From Candidatus Nealsonbacteria bacterium CG01_land_8_20_14_3_00_12 (lineage in GTDB: Bacteria > Patescibacteriota > Minisyncoccia > Minisyncoccales > PETJ01): DNA of 10,879 nt. Shown one piece after another: positions 5,239 to 10,879 of this stretch. Location of the stretch: positions 1 to 10,879 of the forward strand of contig PETJ01000033.1 in assembly GCA_002781125.1 (NCBI GenBank), read 5' to 3'. The notes under the pieces are model-generated. The model was not told the origin of the DNA, searched no databases, and saw only the letters and a list, made by a program, of their open reading frames with translations. The position numbers were made by a program, and so were the translations under genes. Positions within the stretch are counted from its first letter, which is position 1. Each line of letters starts with the position of its first letter.

Positions 5239-6438
5239 TCATTTAGCGATTTTGGTAACCACTCCTGCTCCTACTGTTTTTCCTCCCTCTCTGATAGCAA
5301 ATCTCTGTTTTTCTTCCATGGCAATTGGGACTATCATTTTTATTTTTAAATTAACTGTATCCCCCGGCATCACCATCTCTGTTCCCTCTGGCAAAGTTAC
5401 TTCTCCGGTAACATCAGTGGTTCGAAAATAAAACTGGGGTTTGTAACCAACAAAAAAAGGAGTGTGTCTTCCACCTTCTTCTTTGGTTAAAACATAAACT
5501 TCGCCTTCGAAATCAGTGTGGGGAGTAATAGTTCCTGGTTTTGCCAAAACTTGACCTCTTTCCACCTCTTCCTTTTTTATACCCCGCAGTAAAATGCCAA
5601 CATTATCTCCTGCTCTTCCTTCGTCTAAAGTTTTATTAAACATTTCAATACTGACAGCTATAGTCTTAATTGTTGGCCGAATGCCAACTAATTCAACTTC
5701 CTCATTAGGATGAATCACTCCCCTTTCAATTCTTCCAGTGGGAACTGTTCCCCGGCCAGCAATCGAAAAGACGTCTTCGATAGCCATCAAAAATGGTTTT
5801 TCTATTTCCCTAACTGGCTCGGGAATATATTCATCAATCGCCTTTACCAAATCCAAAATTGGTCGAGCCTCTGTCTCATCCGGGGACTTCGCTTCCAAGG
5901 CTTTCAAAGCTGAGCCTCGAATTACCGGGATTTCATCTCCAGGAAAATTATATTTTTTCAAAAGCTCCCTTACTTCGCTTTCAACCAAATTGATAATTTC
6001 CGGGTCATCAACGGCATCGCATTTATTTAGAAAGACGACAATTGCCGGTAAGCCAACTTGCCTGGCTAAAAGAATGTGTTCTCGAGTTTGGGGCATTGGG
6101 CCATCAACAGCCGAAACGACTAAAATAGCTCCATCCATCTGAGCAGTCCCGGTAATCATATTTTTAATGTAGTCGGCATGGCCTGGACAATCAATGTGGG
6201 CATAGTGACGCTTCTCTGTTTCATATTCCACATGAGAAATGGTGATTGTTAATCCTCTCGCCTTTTCTTCAGGAGCAGCATTAAGATCCTCGACTGTGAC
6301 CTCTTTTGTGGCCAACCCCTTTAATTTTAAAATACGGGTTATAGCGGCAGTGACCGTACTTTTACCATGGGCGACATGGCCAATGGTACCAATATTAACA
6401 TGGGGCTTTGCCCTGACAAATTTTGCTTTTTCTGCCAT
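5239..6438 (-). CDS. tuf: Elongation factor Tu
   Basis: This is a 399-residue EF-Tu (E. coli 394), the GTPase that delivers aminoacyl-tRNA to the ribosome. The G domain has the P-loop GHVAHGKS (20-27), switch [14 protein letters not shown] (60-72) with the magnesium-binding Thr64, DCPGH (83-87) with catalytic His87, NKCD (138-141) and SALK (176-179). Domains 2 and 3 follow, with [13 protein letters not shown] and EGGRHTPFF. The P-loop is odd: the near-universal Asp (Asp21 in E. coli, GHVDHGKT) is Ala23 here, read from GCC. I chose the ATG at 6436-6438 because [21 protein letters not shown] is the family start; 11 upstream in-frame residues come from leader repeats. The gene has its own probable promoter and a repeat-built leader. 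Confidence 0.98.
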   Translation of the reverse strand: MAEKAKFVRAKPHVNIGTIGHVAHGKSTVTAAITRILKLKGLATKEVTVEDLNAAPEEKARGLTITISHVEYETEKRHYAHIDCPGHADYIKNMITGTAQMDGAILVVSAVDGPMPQTREHILLARQVGLPAIVVFLNKCDAVDDPEIINLVESEVRELLKKYNFPGDEIPVIRGSALKALEAKSPDETEARPILDLVKAIDEYIPEPVREIEKPFLMAIEDVFSIAGRGTVPTGRIERGVIHPNEEVELVGIRPTIKTIAVSIEMFNKTLDEGRAGDNVGILLRGIKKEEVERGQVLAKPGTITPHTDFEGEVYVLTKEEGGRHTPFFVGYKPQFYFRTTDVTGEVTLPEGTEMVMPGDTVNLKIKMIVPIAMEEKQRFAIREGGKTVGAGVVTKIAK

Positions 6439-6446
6439 ATTTGTGT

Positions 6447-6546
6447 CGCGAAACAGACGCGAAACTCCCACCGAGTGGGAACCCTACGCGAAACAGAAGC
6501 GAAAGTTTAGCGTCAGTTTTGCGTATGGTTTAGCGTCAGTTTAGCG
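6447..6546. repeat. Phased GCG repeat array and hairpin in the tuf leader
   Basis: The triplet gcg starts at 6448, 6459, 6488, 6499, 6510, 6521, 6533 and 6544 on the plus strand, mostly 11 bases apart (one step of 12, and one of 29 across a hairpin). A 20-base direct repeat (6447-6466 and 6487-6506, 18 of 20 identical) flanks the hairpin tcccac-cga-gtggga (6466-6480). A second perfect 15-base repeat, gtttagcgtcagttt, is at 6505-6519 and 6528-6542. The array covers most of the predicted 5' untranslated region of tuf. Confidence 0.7.
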
Positions 6547-6567
6547 ATATTTATTAATTATATTATT

Positions 6568-6595
6568 ATTTTATTAACTTCAATAAATTTGTCAA
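6568..6595 (-). promoter_or_regulatory. Sigma70-type promoter for tuf
   Basis: The minus strand reads TTGACA (6590-6595, perfect), 16 bases, then TAAAAT (6568-6573, 5 of 6). The predicted start near 6561 gives a leader of about 120 bases that contains the 11-bp phased repeats. A perfect TATAAT also occurs at 6557-6562 but its upstream partner is weaker. The promoter starts about 10 bases after the fusA stop, so tuf can be expressed above the level of fusA. Confidence 0.6.
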
Positions 6596-6604
6596 TGTGA
6601 ATAA

Positions 6605-8689
6605 TTATCTTCTCTTGCCTTCAATTATTTCCTGAGCTATATTCTGGGGCATTTCCTCATAATGATCAAATTCCATTGTAAAGGTTCCCCGGCCCTGTGT
6701 CAAGGAACGCAAAGTGGTAGCATAGCCAAACATTTCGGCTAAGGGAACTTTTGCCCTAATTATTTTTACCTGAAATCTATCTTGGGTTTCTTCAATTTTT
6801 CCTCTCTTCGCTCCCAGGTCTCCAATTACACTTCCAAAAAACTCTTGAGGAGAAATCACTTCCAATTTCATTATTGGCTCTAACAAAACGAGTTTTGCTC
6901 TTCTGGCTGCGCTTTGAAGAGCGGCCGAGCCTGCAATTTTAAATGCGAATTCAGAAGAGTCAACTTCATGAAAAGAACCATCGTAAAGAGTAACCCTTAA
7001 ATCAACTAATGGATATCCAGCCAAAACTCCTTTTTCCATTGCCTCCTTGACTCCTTTTTCAACTGCCGGAATGAATTCCTGGGGAATTACTCCTCCTTTA
7101 ATTTCATCTACAAATTCAAATCCCTCCCCACTCTTTTTGGGTTCAACCTTTAGCCAGACATGGCCATACTGTCCCCTACCTCCTGATTGCCTAATATATT
7201 TTCCTTCAGCTTCGGCCAGTTCTTTAATCGTCTCTTTATAAGCCACTTGAGGTCTGCCAACATCTCCTTCGACCTTAAATTCTCTTTTCATTCTATCAGT
7301 AATAATTTCCAAATGAAGTTCACCCATTCCTGAGATAATGGTCTCGCCAGTCTCTTGATCGGTTTTCATTTTAAAAGTTGGGTCTTCCTCAGATAATCTT
7401 TTTAAGGCCAGACTCATTTTTTCCTGGTCAGCTTTTGTCTTTGGTTCAATTCGGATGGAAATCACTGGTTCTGGGAAAGTAATTTTTTCTAAGATAATCG
7501 GGTTATTACTATCGGAGAGGGTGTGGCCGGTTGAGGTGTTTTTTAATCCAACCGTGGCCAAAATATCTCCGGCAAATGCCTCCTCCGTTTCTTCCCTTTC
7601 GGCGGCATGCATTCTTAATAATCTACCAATTCTTTCTTTTTCCCCGGTTATCGGATTTAATAAATAAGAGCCTCTTTTTAAATATCCTGAATAAACTCGG
7701 AAAAAAGTCAAAGTCCCAACATAAGGATCGGCCTGAATTTTGAAAGCTAAAGCTGAAAAGGGTTCAGAATCCAGGGGTTTTCTTTCAATAACTTCGCCAG
7801 TTTTGGGATCAGTTCCTTTTATTGGCGGCAAATCAACCGGGCTTGGCAAATAATAGATTATCGCATCCAAAAGGGGCTGAATTCCTATTCTTTTAAAGAG
7901 GGAGCCAAAAAAGACCGGAAAAATCTTGCATTTTATCACCGCCTTCCTTAACCCCTTTCTTAGTTCAGTAATCGAAATTTCTTTTTTAGACAAATATTTT
8001 TCCAAAAGTTCTTCATCCTCAGCGGCAACTTTTTCAATTATTTTTTTTCTCCATTCTTTTGCCTTTTCCTCCAATTCTTTTGGAATTTCCTCTTCCTTGA
8101 CAATTTCTCCTTCTTTCCCTTCAAACCTTAAGGCCTTCATCTTTAATAGATCAACCAATCCGGAAAAATTATCTTCCTCGCCAATTGGTAACTGCAATGG
8201 AATAGCATTCATCGCCAATCTTTTCCAAATCGATTCCAAATTCATCTCAAAAGTTGCCCCAACCTTGTCCATTTTATTCACAAAACAAATTCTTGGAACG
8301 CCAAAATTATCAGCTTGATGCCAAACAGTCTCCGATTGAGTCTGAACACCGGCTCCGCCATCAAAGACAACAATTGCTCCATCCAAAACCCTCAAAGACC
8401 TCTGAACTTCAGCCGTAAAATCAATGTGTCCAGGAGTGTCGATAATATTTATTTGATAATTCTCCCCATCAAGGGACCAATAGCAAGAAGTGGCAGCAGC
8501 CATGATTGTCATCGCCCTTTCCCTCTCCAAAGCCATCCAATCTAAAATTGTCGTCCCTTTTTCCAAAGTTCCAATTTTGTAGGTTTTGCCGGTGTAATAC
8601 AAAATACAAACAGTGGTGGTAGTCTTACCAGCTGAAATATGAGCGATAATACCTATGTTTCTGTATTTTTCGATTGGATATTTCCGCAT
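6605..8689 (-). CDS. fusA: Elongation factor G
   Basis: This is a 694-residue EF-G (E. coli 704), the GTPase for translocation and, with RRF, ribosome recycling. The G domain has AHISAGKT (16-23), switch I RERAMTI (56-62), DTPGH (84-88) with catalytic His88, and NKMD (138-141). Domain II follows [16 protein letters not shown], domain III has [10 protein letters not shown], domain IV has [14 protein letters not shown] and [18 protein letters not shown], and domain V ends with [18 protein letters not shown]. Two conserved positions differ: the P-loop Asp (AHIDAGKT) is Ser19, and the switch-I RGIT is RAMT. All other motifs look functional, and no second copy is in the window. The ATG at 8687-8689 is preceded directly by a heptamer repeat, with no Shine-Dalgarno. 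The gene follows rpsG after a 205-base gap. Confidence 0.97.
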   Translation of the reverse strand: MRKYPIEKYRNIGIIAHISAGKTTTTVCILYYTGKTYKIGTLEKGTTILDWMALERERAMTIMAAATSCYWSLDGENYQINIIDTPGHIDFTAEVQRSLRVLDGAIVVFDGGAGVQTQSETVWHQADNFGVPRICFVNKMDKVGATFEMNLESIWKRLAMNAIPLQLPIGEEDNFSGLVDLLKMKALRFEGKEGEIVKEEEIPKELEEKAKEWRKKIIEKVAAEDEELLEKYLSKKEISITELRKGLRKAVIKCKIFPVFFGSLFKRIGIQPLLDAIIYYLPSPVDLPPIKGTDPKTGEVIERKPLDSEPFSALAFKIQADPYVGTLTFFRVYSGYLKRGSYLLNPITGEKERIGRLLRMHAAEREETEEAFAGDILATVGLKNTSTGHTLSDSNNPIILEKITFPEPVISIRIEPKTKADQEKMSLALKRLSEEDPTFKMKTDQETGETIISGMGELHLEIITDRMKREFKVEGDVGRPQVAYKETIKELAEAEGKYIRQSGGRGQYGHVWLKVEPKKSGEGFEFVDEIKGGVIPQEFIPAVEKGVKEAMEKGVLAGYPLVDLRVTLYDGSFHEVDSSEFAFKIAGSAALQSAARRAKLVLLEPIMKLEVISPQEFFGSVIGDLGAKRGKIEETQDRFQVKIIRAKVPLAEMFGYATTLRSLTQGRGTFTMEFDHYEEMPQNIAQEIIEGKRR

Positions 8690-8724
8690 GTTAGATGATA
8701 GATATTAGATATTAGATATTAGAG
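8690..8724. repeat. Heptamer tandem repeat (ATCTAAT, 5 units) ending at the fusA start
   Basis: Five 7-base units fill 8690-8724; on the coding strand they are variants of ATCTAAT, and the last unit touches the fusA ATG. The two outermost units are degenerate and the middle ones identical or nearly so. The repeat fills the ribosome-binding region and offers several TAATAT words that could resemble a -10 box. Confidence 0.75.
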
Positions 8725-8758
8725 CGAGGCAAGTGGTTTCAGGGTGAATTAAAACTCT

Positions 8759-8894
8759 AAGCGAGGGAATCGATTTTCGGGACCATCCGCAGGCAAATTG
8801 CATGGTTTCGCTGAAGGCGAAAATTTGCCGAGGAACTGAGCTTGCGCCTCGCTGGGGCGCAGAGCGTGTACCGAAAATCGCATTCCCGAAGCGA
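8759..8894. mobile_element. MITE-like inverted-repeat element between rpsG and fusA
   Basis: Terminal inverted repeats gggaatcgattttcgg (8765-8780) and ccgaaaatcgcattccc (8871-8887) pair over 16 positions with one bulged base. The 6-mer aagcga flanks both ends (8759-8764 and 8889-8894), like a target-site duplication. Inside are two further hairpins: ggcaaatt with aatttgcc (8792-8799 and 8822-8829), and tgcgcc with ggcgca (8843-8848 and 8856-8861). There is no credible transposase or other gene. It begins directly after the rpsG stop. A related string occurs at 10710-10728. As RNA it would form a branched structure upstream of fusA; it could be a mobile repeat, a regulatory leader, or both. 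Confidence 0.5.
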
Positions 8895-9362
8895 CTACCA
8901 GGCGAAGTGGGCAAAGGCTCGATTGGCTTCTGCCATCCGATGGGTATCCTCTTTCTTTTTTACGGCTACACCTTCATTTTTTGAAGCTGAAATTAATTCT
9001 TCAGCCAATTTTTCTTTCATCGGTTTTCCTTTTCTTGATTTGGCAGCCTGGATTATCCAGCGTATAGCTAAGGTTGACCTTCTCTCCTTTTTTACTTCCC
9101 TGGGAACCTGATAGGTTGCTCCTCCAATCCTTTTTGGTCTTACTTCTAAAAGGGGTGAAGCATTTTCCAAGGCAAAATTAAAAACTTCCAGGGGATCTCG
9201 CTGAGTTTTTTCTTTAATGATATCAAAAGCCCGGTAAACGATTTTCCTGGCCAATTCCTTTTTCCCCCGCCTCATTACCTGATTAATAAATTTAGCAACA
9301 ATAACATTATTATAGACGGTGTCAGGCATTATTTCTCTTTTAACTTTCTTTTTTCCTTTCAT
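8895..9362 (-). CDS. rpsG: 30S ribosomal protein S7
   Basis: This is a 155-residue S7, the normal length. S7 nucleates assembly of the 30S head and contacts E-site t[31 protein letters not shown] (near the start), [22 protein letters not shown] (mid) and [17 protein letters not shown] (end) are diagnostic. I chose the ATG at 9360-9362, giving [14 protein letters not shown], because it is one base after the rpsL stop (TAG-T-ATG) and matches the family start; an upstream in-frame start would overlap rpsL by 50 bases. The E. coli S7 repressor site lies in a roughly 100-base rpsL-rpsG spacer; that spacer does not exist here, so any S7 autoregulation must act elsewhere. Confidence 0.98.
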   Translation of the reverse strand: MKGKKKVKREIMPDTVYNNVIVAKFINQVMRRGKKELARKIVYRAFDIIKEKTQRDPLEVFNFALENASPLLEVRPKRIGGATYQVPREVKKERRSTLAIRWIIQAAKSRKGKPMKEKLAEELISASKNEGVAVKKKEDTHRMAEANRAFAHFAW

Positions 9363-9363
9363 A

Positions 9364-9777
9364 CTATTTCTCTTTCTTAGCTCCGTATTTTGACCTTTCT
9401 TGTTTTCTTCCCTCAACGCCTCCCGTGTCCAAAATACCTCTGACTATGTGGTATCTCACCCCTGGTAAATCTTTAACTCTTCCGCCCCGAATTAAAACTA
9501 TTGCGTGCTCTTGTAAGTTATGACCTTCTCCAGGAATATAGGCAGTGACTTCCATTCCGTTAGTTAATCTCACTCGAGCTACTTTTCTCAAGGCCGAATT
9601 TGGTTTTTTGGGAGTAACAGTAAAAACTTTGAGGCAAACTCCTCTTTTGAATGGAGAGAAATATTTTATTGGTCGATTTTTCAAAATATTAAAACCGAAT
9701 GTCAAAGCCGGCTTCTTTCCAGGCTTTTTAATTTTTTCTCTTCCTTTTTTGATTAATTGTCTGATTGTTGGACACAT
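9364..9777 (-). CDS. rpsL: 30S ribosomal protein S12
   Basis: This is a 137-residue S12. S12 sits at the decoding centre and controls accuracy. [14 protein letters not shown] (2-15), [11 protein letters not shown] (55-65), [27 protein letters not shown] (84-110) and RSKYG (128-132) are family hallmarks. The lysines of TPKKPNS and RVKDLPG, where streptomycin-resistance changes arise, are the sensitive type, and Asp103, the site modified by RimO in E. coli, is present. Between PAL and KRGVC there are about 13 more residues than in E. coli or Thermus, similar in place and length to the longer S12 of Firmicutes. I chose the ATG at 9775-9777 because upstream residues do not match the family. A good promoter lies 40 bases upstream. 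Confidence 0.97.
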   Translation of the reverse strand: MCPTIRQLIKKGREKIKKPGKKPALTFGFNILKNRPIKYFSPFKRGVCLKVFTVTPKKPNSALRKVARVRLTNGMEVTAYIPGEGHNLQEHAIVLIRGGRVKDLPGVRYHIVRGILDTGGVEGRKQERSKYGAKKEK

Positions 9778-9793
9778 GGTGGTAAAAATTAAT

Positions 9794-9808
9794 AAGCACA
9801 GAGTGCTC
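9794..9808 (-). promoter_or_regulatory. Small hairpin in the rpsL leader
   Basis: On the coding strand AGCAC-TCT-GTGCT (with a flanking G-U pair) lies just after the predicted transcription start and about 17 bases before the rpsL ATG. A loose T-run follows. It may be a small operator, a weak terminator for the upstream protease gene, or a leader stem. Confidence 0.35.
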
Positions 9809-9815
9809 AAATTTT

Positions 9816-9844
9816 AATTTAGCAAATATTGAAAAGAAAGTCAA
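9816..9844 (-). promoter_or_regulatory. Sigma70-type promoter for rpsL-rpsG-fusA
   Basis: The minus strand reads TTGACT (9839-9844, 5 of 6), 17 bases, then TAAATT (9816-9821, 4 of 6) preceded by TGC, an extended -10 element. It directly abuts the stop codon of the protease gene. The predicted start is near 9809, giving a leader of about 30 bases. Confidence 0.6.
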
Positions 9845-10471
9845 TCAAAATAGTGGAGTACCAACGATTAAGGTGAAAATCCAGTTGATAATCAGGGTCA
9901 GCCAATGGAAGAAAAAGAAAATAATAAAAAGCAAAATGAATAAACCAAATTGGCTTAGAATTATTTTTAGGTTTTGCATAGAATAAGGCAAGAAGGTAAA
10001 AAGAATGTGAGAGCCATCAAGGGGAGGAATGGGCAGTAGATTAAAGACAGCCAAAAGTATATTTATATAAACAATGTAACTAAACATCAAAGAGAGGCCG
10101 GGAAGAATGTCTAAGATAGGAAAAAATCGCAAGGCTAATCCAAAGACTAAAGCTAGGGCTAAATTTGATCCCGGGCCAGCTAAAGCTACTTTGGCTGAAC
10201 CATATTTTTGATCTCTGAAATTATAAGGATTTATCGGTACCGGCCTTGCCCAACCAAAAATAATTCCTCCTCCCGTTAATTTTGCCATGATGACTAAAAA
10301 AAGAGGCAAAATAATTGAACCAATTGGATCTAAGTGCTTAATTGGATTTAAAGTGAGCCTGCCAGCATATTTTGCTGTAGGGTCTCCTAAATAATTTGCC
10401 ATTGCTCCATGGGAAACTTCGTGAATAACAATAGAAAAAATTAAAATAATAATTAAAAATAGATATTCCAT
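9845..10471 (-). CDS. Site-2 protease family membrane metalloprotease (peptidase M50)
   Basis: This is a 208-residue, very hydrophobic protein with five to six predicted membrane segments. The zinc motif HEVSH (17-21) lies in the first segment, AGPGSNLALAL (98-108) is the conserved central motif, and NLLPIPPLDG (144-153) supplies the third zinc ligand (Asp152). This fits the compact site-2 proteases that cut substrates within the membrane; the lack of a PDZ or CBS domain places it in the minimal group, substrate unknown. I chose the ATG at 10469-10471; an in-frame TTG 21 bases upstream lies within the promoter. It precedes rpsL with no room for a separate terminator, so read-through into the str genes is possible. 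Its mRNA is predicted to be almost leaderless. Confidence 0.92.
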   Translation of the reverse strand: MEYLFLIIILIFSIVIHEVSHGAMANYLGDPTAKYAGRLTLNPIKHLDPIGSIILPLFLVIMAKLTGGGIIFGWARPVPINPYNFRDQKYGSAKVALAGPGSNLALALVFGLALRFFPILDILPGLSLMFSYIVYINILLAVFNLLPIPPLDGSHILFTFLPYSMQNLKIILSQFGLFILLFIIFFFFHWLTLIINWIFTLIVGTPLF

Positions 10472-10480
10472 AATTTCTTT

Positions 10481-10508
10481 ATCATAACACAATCAGAAAT
10501 CTTGTAAA
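10481..10508 (-). promoter_or_regulatory. Promoter for the site-2 protease gene (near-leaderless)
   Basis: The minus strand reads TTTACA (10503-10508), 16 bases, then TATGAT (10481-10486) with an upstream TG-T extended -10. The -10 box ends 9 bases before the ATG, so transcription should start about 3 bases before the start codon. Its -35 box overlaps that of the divergent promoter. Confidence 0.5.
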
Positions 10509-10530
10509 AATTAAAAACCTTTGATAAGAT
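10502..10530 (+). promoter_or_regulatory. Divergent promoter for the small CxxC ORF (near-leaderless)
   Basis: The plus strand reads TTGTAA (10502-10507), 17 bases, then TAAGAT (10525-10530) with an upstream TG-A extended -10. Both boxes match consensus at only 4 of 6, so it is weaker than the opposing one. The -10 box again ends 9 bases before the ATG. Confidence 0.35.
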
Positions 10531-10539
10531 AGAAATACC

Positions 10540-10677
10540 ATGGCAAGTCAAAAAGATAAATCTTTTTTTCACCCTTCGCTACGCTCGGGTAAACAATGTC
10601 CAATTTGCGGAAAGAGAGAAATCAAAGAAAGCTCTGCCTTTTTTTCAACCTTCGCTTTCCTATGGAAAGCTTGGTGA
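10540..10677 (+). CDS. Short hypothetical protein with one CxxC motif, carrying a repeat-derived peptide
   Basis: This 45-residue plus-strand ORF starts MASQKDKSFFHPSLRSGK and continues QCPICGKREIKESS. CPICGK resembles one half of a zinc ribbon, as in small RNA- or DNA-binding proteins, but the second cysteine pair is absent. Residues HPSLRSG (12-18) are encoded by the dispersed repeat at 10571-10591, as if it had inserted in frame between SFF and KQCPICGK. A run of seven Ts (10639-10645) lies near the 3' end; one extra T would change the end and give a 54-residue product. I do not recognise a family. The aligned promoter and start favour a gene, but it may be a decaying fragment. Confidence 0.35.
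   Translation: MASQKDKSFFHPSLRSGKQCPICGKREIKESSAFFSTFAFLWKAW
10571..10591. repeat. Dispersed repeat, copy 2, inside the small CxxC ORF
   Basis: It matches 191-211 in 20 of 21 bases, same orientation. Here it is read in frame as part of HPSLRSG; its reverse complement would encode PERSEG-like peptides. The ends are weakly complementary (accc and gggt). Confidence 0.65.
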
Positions 10678-10879
10678 ATAATGGTTTGGAAATTAAACTT
10701 TAAAACAATCTGAAGGCATTTGCCGAGGGTGACACTTCGCAGCCGATGACGAAAAGCGAGGGTCTTTGCCGAAGGGAGCATCTCGCAGCCCCGCCCCCTG
10801 TTTAATCTGATCGGTCTCCTTAATAAAGGAGGCGGGGCGAGAGAAGCCACGGCGGGAAAAGAAATGAATTTTTCTTCTA
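10678..10879. other. Repeat-rich non-coding region at the right edge
   Basis: No credible gene is seen in these 202 bases. They hold an imperfect direct repeat of about 27 bases (10719-10745 and 10766-10790, both beginning tttgccga and ending cgcagcc), a string matching the rpsG-fusA element (10710-10728), and a GC-rich nested palindrome at 10788-10838. An ATG at 10864 has too little downstream sequence to judge. Confidence 0.6.
10788..10838. other. Nested GC-rich palindrome
   Basis: The outer stem pairs gccccgc (10788-10794) with gcggggc (10832-10838). The inner stem pairs ctcctt (10816-10821) with aaggag (10826-10831) around a 4-base loop. Neither strand has a T-run at the end, so it is not a standard terminator. 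The 3' half contains AAAGGAGG, the only strong Shine-Dalgarno-like string I noticed, but it is not placed before a start codon. Confidence 0.55.

Noticed and set aside
8705..8914. 69-codon minus-strand reading frame in the rpsG-fusA gap
   Set aside because: It overlaps the end of rpsG and lies across the inverted-repeat element; its sequence has no family resemblance and is explained by repeat DNA.
9364..9777. Insertion in S12 as a novel feature
   Set aside because: The longer segment before KRGVC matches the place and length of the S12 form known from Firmicutes, so it is not new.
9794..9808. Possible CIRCE heat-shock operator before rpsL
   Set aside because: It contains a GAGTGCT-like half, but CIRCE needs two 9-base arms with a 9-base spacer; here the arms are 5 bases with a 3-base loop.
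10569..10850. 93-codon minus-strand reading frame at the right edge
   Set aside because: It is Arg/Pro/Leu-rich, crosses palindromes and a dispersed repeat, and overlaps the better-supported plus-strand CxxC ORF.
10864..10879. Possible gene start ATG at the right edge
   Set aside because: Only five codons are visible and the upstream bases do not form a convincing ribosome binding site.

Overview
The window is a ribosomal-protein and elongation-factor locus, written almost entirely on the minus strand. Read in the direction of transcription (right to left) the order is: site-2 protease homologue, rpsL, rpsG, fusA, tuf, rpsJ, rplC, rplD, rplW, rplB, rpsS, rplV, rpsC, rplP and the first 28 codons of rpmC. 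This is the bacterial str operon joined directly to the S10 operon, the ancestral arrangement. The organism is bacterial and AT-rich. The divergent small-genome style of the proteins (lysine-rich tails on L22 and L23, an EF-G and an EF-Tu with altered P-loops, repeat-derived peptides in coding sequence, almost no Shine-Dalgarno sites) suggests a Patescibacteria/CPR member, probably Parcubacteria. That placement is an inference; no 16S gene is present.

Layout. 10472-10879: a divergent promoter pair serving the protease (minus) and a tiny CxxC ORF (plus), followed by about 200 bp of palindromic, repeat-rich DNA. 9845-10471: M50-type membrane protease. 9364-9844: a good promoter and rpsL. 8895-9362: rpsG, one base after rpsL. 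8690-8894: a non-coding gap holding a 123-bp inverted-repeat element with flanking 6-bp direct repeats, then a heptamer tandem repeat that runs into the fusA start. 6605-8689: fusA. 6439-6604: a promoter and a repeat-built leader (GCG every 11 bp plus a hairpin) in front of tuf. 5239-6438: tuf. 5149-5238: a palindromic spacer. 4807-5148: rpsJ. 4678-4806: a near-consensus promoter and a GC hairpin. 287-4677: eight ribosomal protein genes packed with gaps of 1-20 bases. 85-286: a structured spacer that splits rplP from rpmC, a junction usually tight in bacteria. 1-84: 5' end of rpmC.

Function. S12, S7, S10, S19 and S3 are small-subunit proteins; L2, L3, L4, L22, L23, L16 and L29 are large-subunit proteins; EF-Tu delivers aminoacyl-tRNA and EF-G drives translocation. 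The gene set would make balanced ribosome parts and factors from about three promoters (before rpsL, tuf and rplC). Within the packed part, translation is probably coupled: four junctions share the same seven bases TARTATG, and none of the starts has a GGAGG-like ribosome binding site.

The points most worth a second look are the loss of the conserved P-loop aspartate in both EF-Tu and EF-G, heptamer tandem repeats that end at or cross start codons, the MITE-like element between rpsG and fusA, the 11-bp phased leader of tuf, and divergent promoters that appear to share one -35 box and to make nearly leaderless mRNAs.
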